Source: an uncultured Oscillospiraceae bacterium (GTDB taxonomy: Bacteria > Bacillota > Clostridia > Oscillospirales > Oscillospiraceae). Taken from it: a DNA stretch of 5,227 nt. Shown here in pieces: positions 5,152-5,227 of this stretch (position 1 is the stretch's first letter; every line of letters begins with the position of its first letter). The DNA is taken from the NCBI GenBank assembly GCA_934572365.1, contig CAKTKX010000107.1, positions 1 to 5,227 of the forward strand, in the 5' to 3' direction. The position numbers and the translations under genes were made by a program. The notes under the pieces are model-generated. The model did not search any database, was not told the DNA's origin, and worked only from the letters and a program-made list of their open reading frames with translations.

Positions 5152-5227
5152 GGCGGAGTGAGAGGGATTTGAACCCTCGCGCGCTTTTTAGACGCCTACT
5201 CCCTTAGCAGGGGAGCCCCTTCGGCCT
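5151..5227 (-). tRNA. tRNA-Ser (anticodon GCU), 5' end cut by the window edge
   Basis: This tRNA reads the serine codons AGC and AGU. On the minus strand the visible part begins within the D arm and continues with the anticodon stem CTCCC/GGGAG (5211-5215 with 5199-5203). The 7-nt loop CTGCTAA (5204-5210) carries anticodon GCT at 5206-5208. A 20-nt variable arm (5179-5198) is typical of class II tRNAs such as serine. The T arm GAGGG-TTCAAAT-CCCTC (5162-5178), the acceptor 3' strand TCACTCC (5155-5161), discriminator G (5154) and encoded CCA (5151-5153) follow. About 15 nt of the 5' end (acceptor 5' strand and start of the D arm) lie outside the window. It is followed at once by an intrinsic terminator, so it is the last gene of its transcript. 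Confidence 0.95.

Noticed and set aside
4887..5207. Plus-strand open frame of 106 codons with a WRSERDLNPRA-like tail
   Set aside because: That tail is the familiar false translation of the complement of a tRNA 3' half. The frame also crosses two terminators and the metY promoter.
5151..5227. tRNA-Ser as an attachment site for an integrated element
   Set aside because: No integrase, no repeat of the tRNA 3' end and no foreign-looking genes are present; the downstream genes are housekeeping metabolic genes.

Overview
The window looks like an ordinary chromosomal stretch of a Gram-positive, moderately GC-rich gut-type Clostridia member. My best guess is the Oscillospiraceae/Ruminococcaceae group, inferred from the protein flavour (MetA of the acetyl type, the clostridial form of AsnA), strong AGGAGG-like ribosome binding sites, sigma-A type promoters and intrinsic terminators. 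No 16S or other taxonomic marker is present, so this is inference. Every gene I can support lies on the minus strand, so the window is best read from its right end to its left end.

Reading in transcription order: (1) 5151-5227 holds the 3' part of a tRNA-Ser(GCU) with encoded CCA, running straight into a strong hairpin terminator. (2) 4833-5107 is intergenic. It contains a possible promoter, three tandem 12-bp repeats, a second intrinsic terminator, and then a near-consensus sigma-A promoter whose -35 box sits inside a perfect 6-4-6 palindrome. (3) That promoter drives metY (O-acetylhomoserine sulfhydrylase) and metA (homoserine O-acetyltransferase), separated by 24 nt. (4) A second promoter, embedded in a long inverted repeat just after metA, drives a two-gene unit: a HAD-superfamily hydrolase and, 1 nt after its stop, a membrane-anchored alpha/beta hydrolase. 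A textbook terminator closes this unit. (5) asnA (ammonia-dependent asparagine synthetase) follows with its own promoter and runs off the left edge of the window.

How the genes work together: MetA acetylates homoserine and MetY replaces the acetate with sulfide to give homocysteine, the direct-sulfhydrylation route to methionine. MetA carries Glu at position 111, the residue associated with acetyl-CoA rather than succinyl-CoA use, which matches the substrate its neighbour MetY expects. AsnA uses aspartate, the precursor of homoserine, so the window has an aspartate-family flavour, but asnA is a separate transcription unit. The HAD and alpha/beta hydrolase pair have no assignable substrate.

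I did not find a convincing new system, mobile element, CRISPR array or defence locus. The points most worth a second look are regulatory: the palindrome over the metY -35 box, the promoter nested in an inverted repeat after metA, and a possible short repeat-containing transcript between the tRNA and metY.
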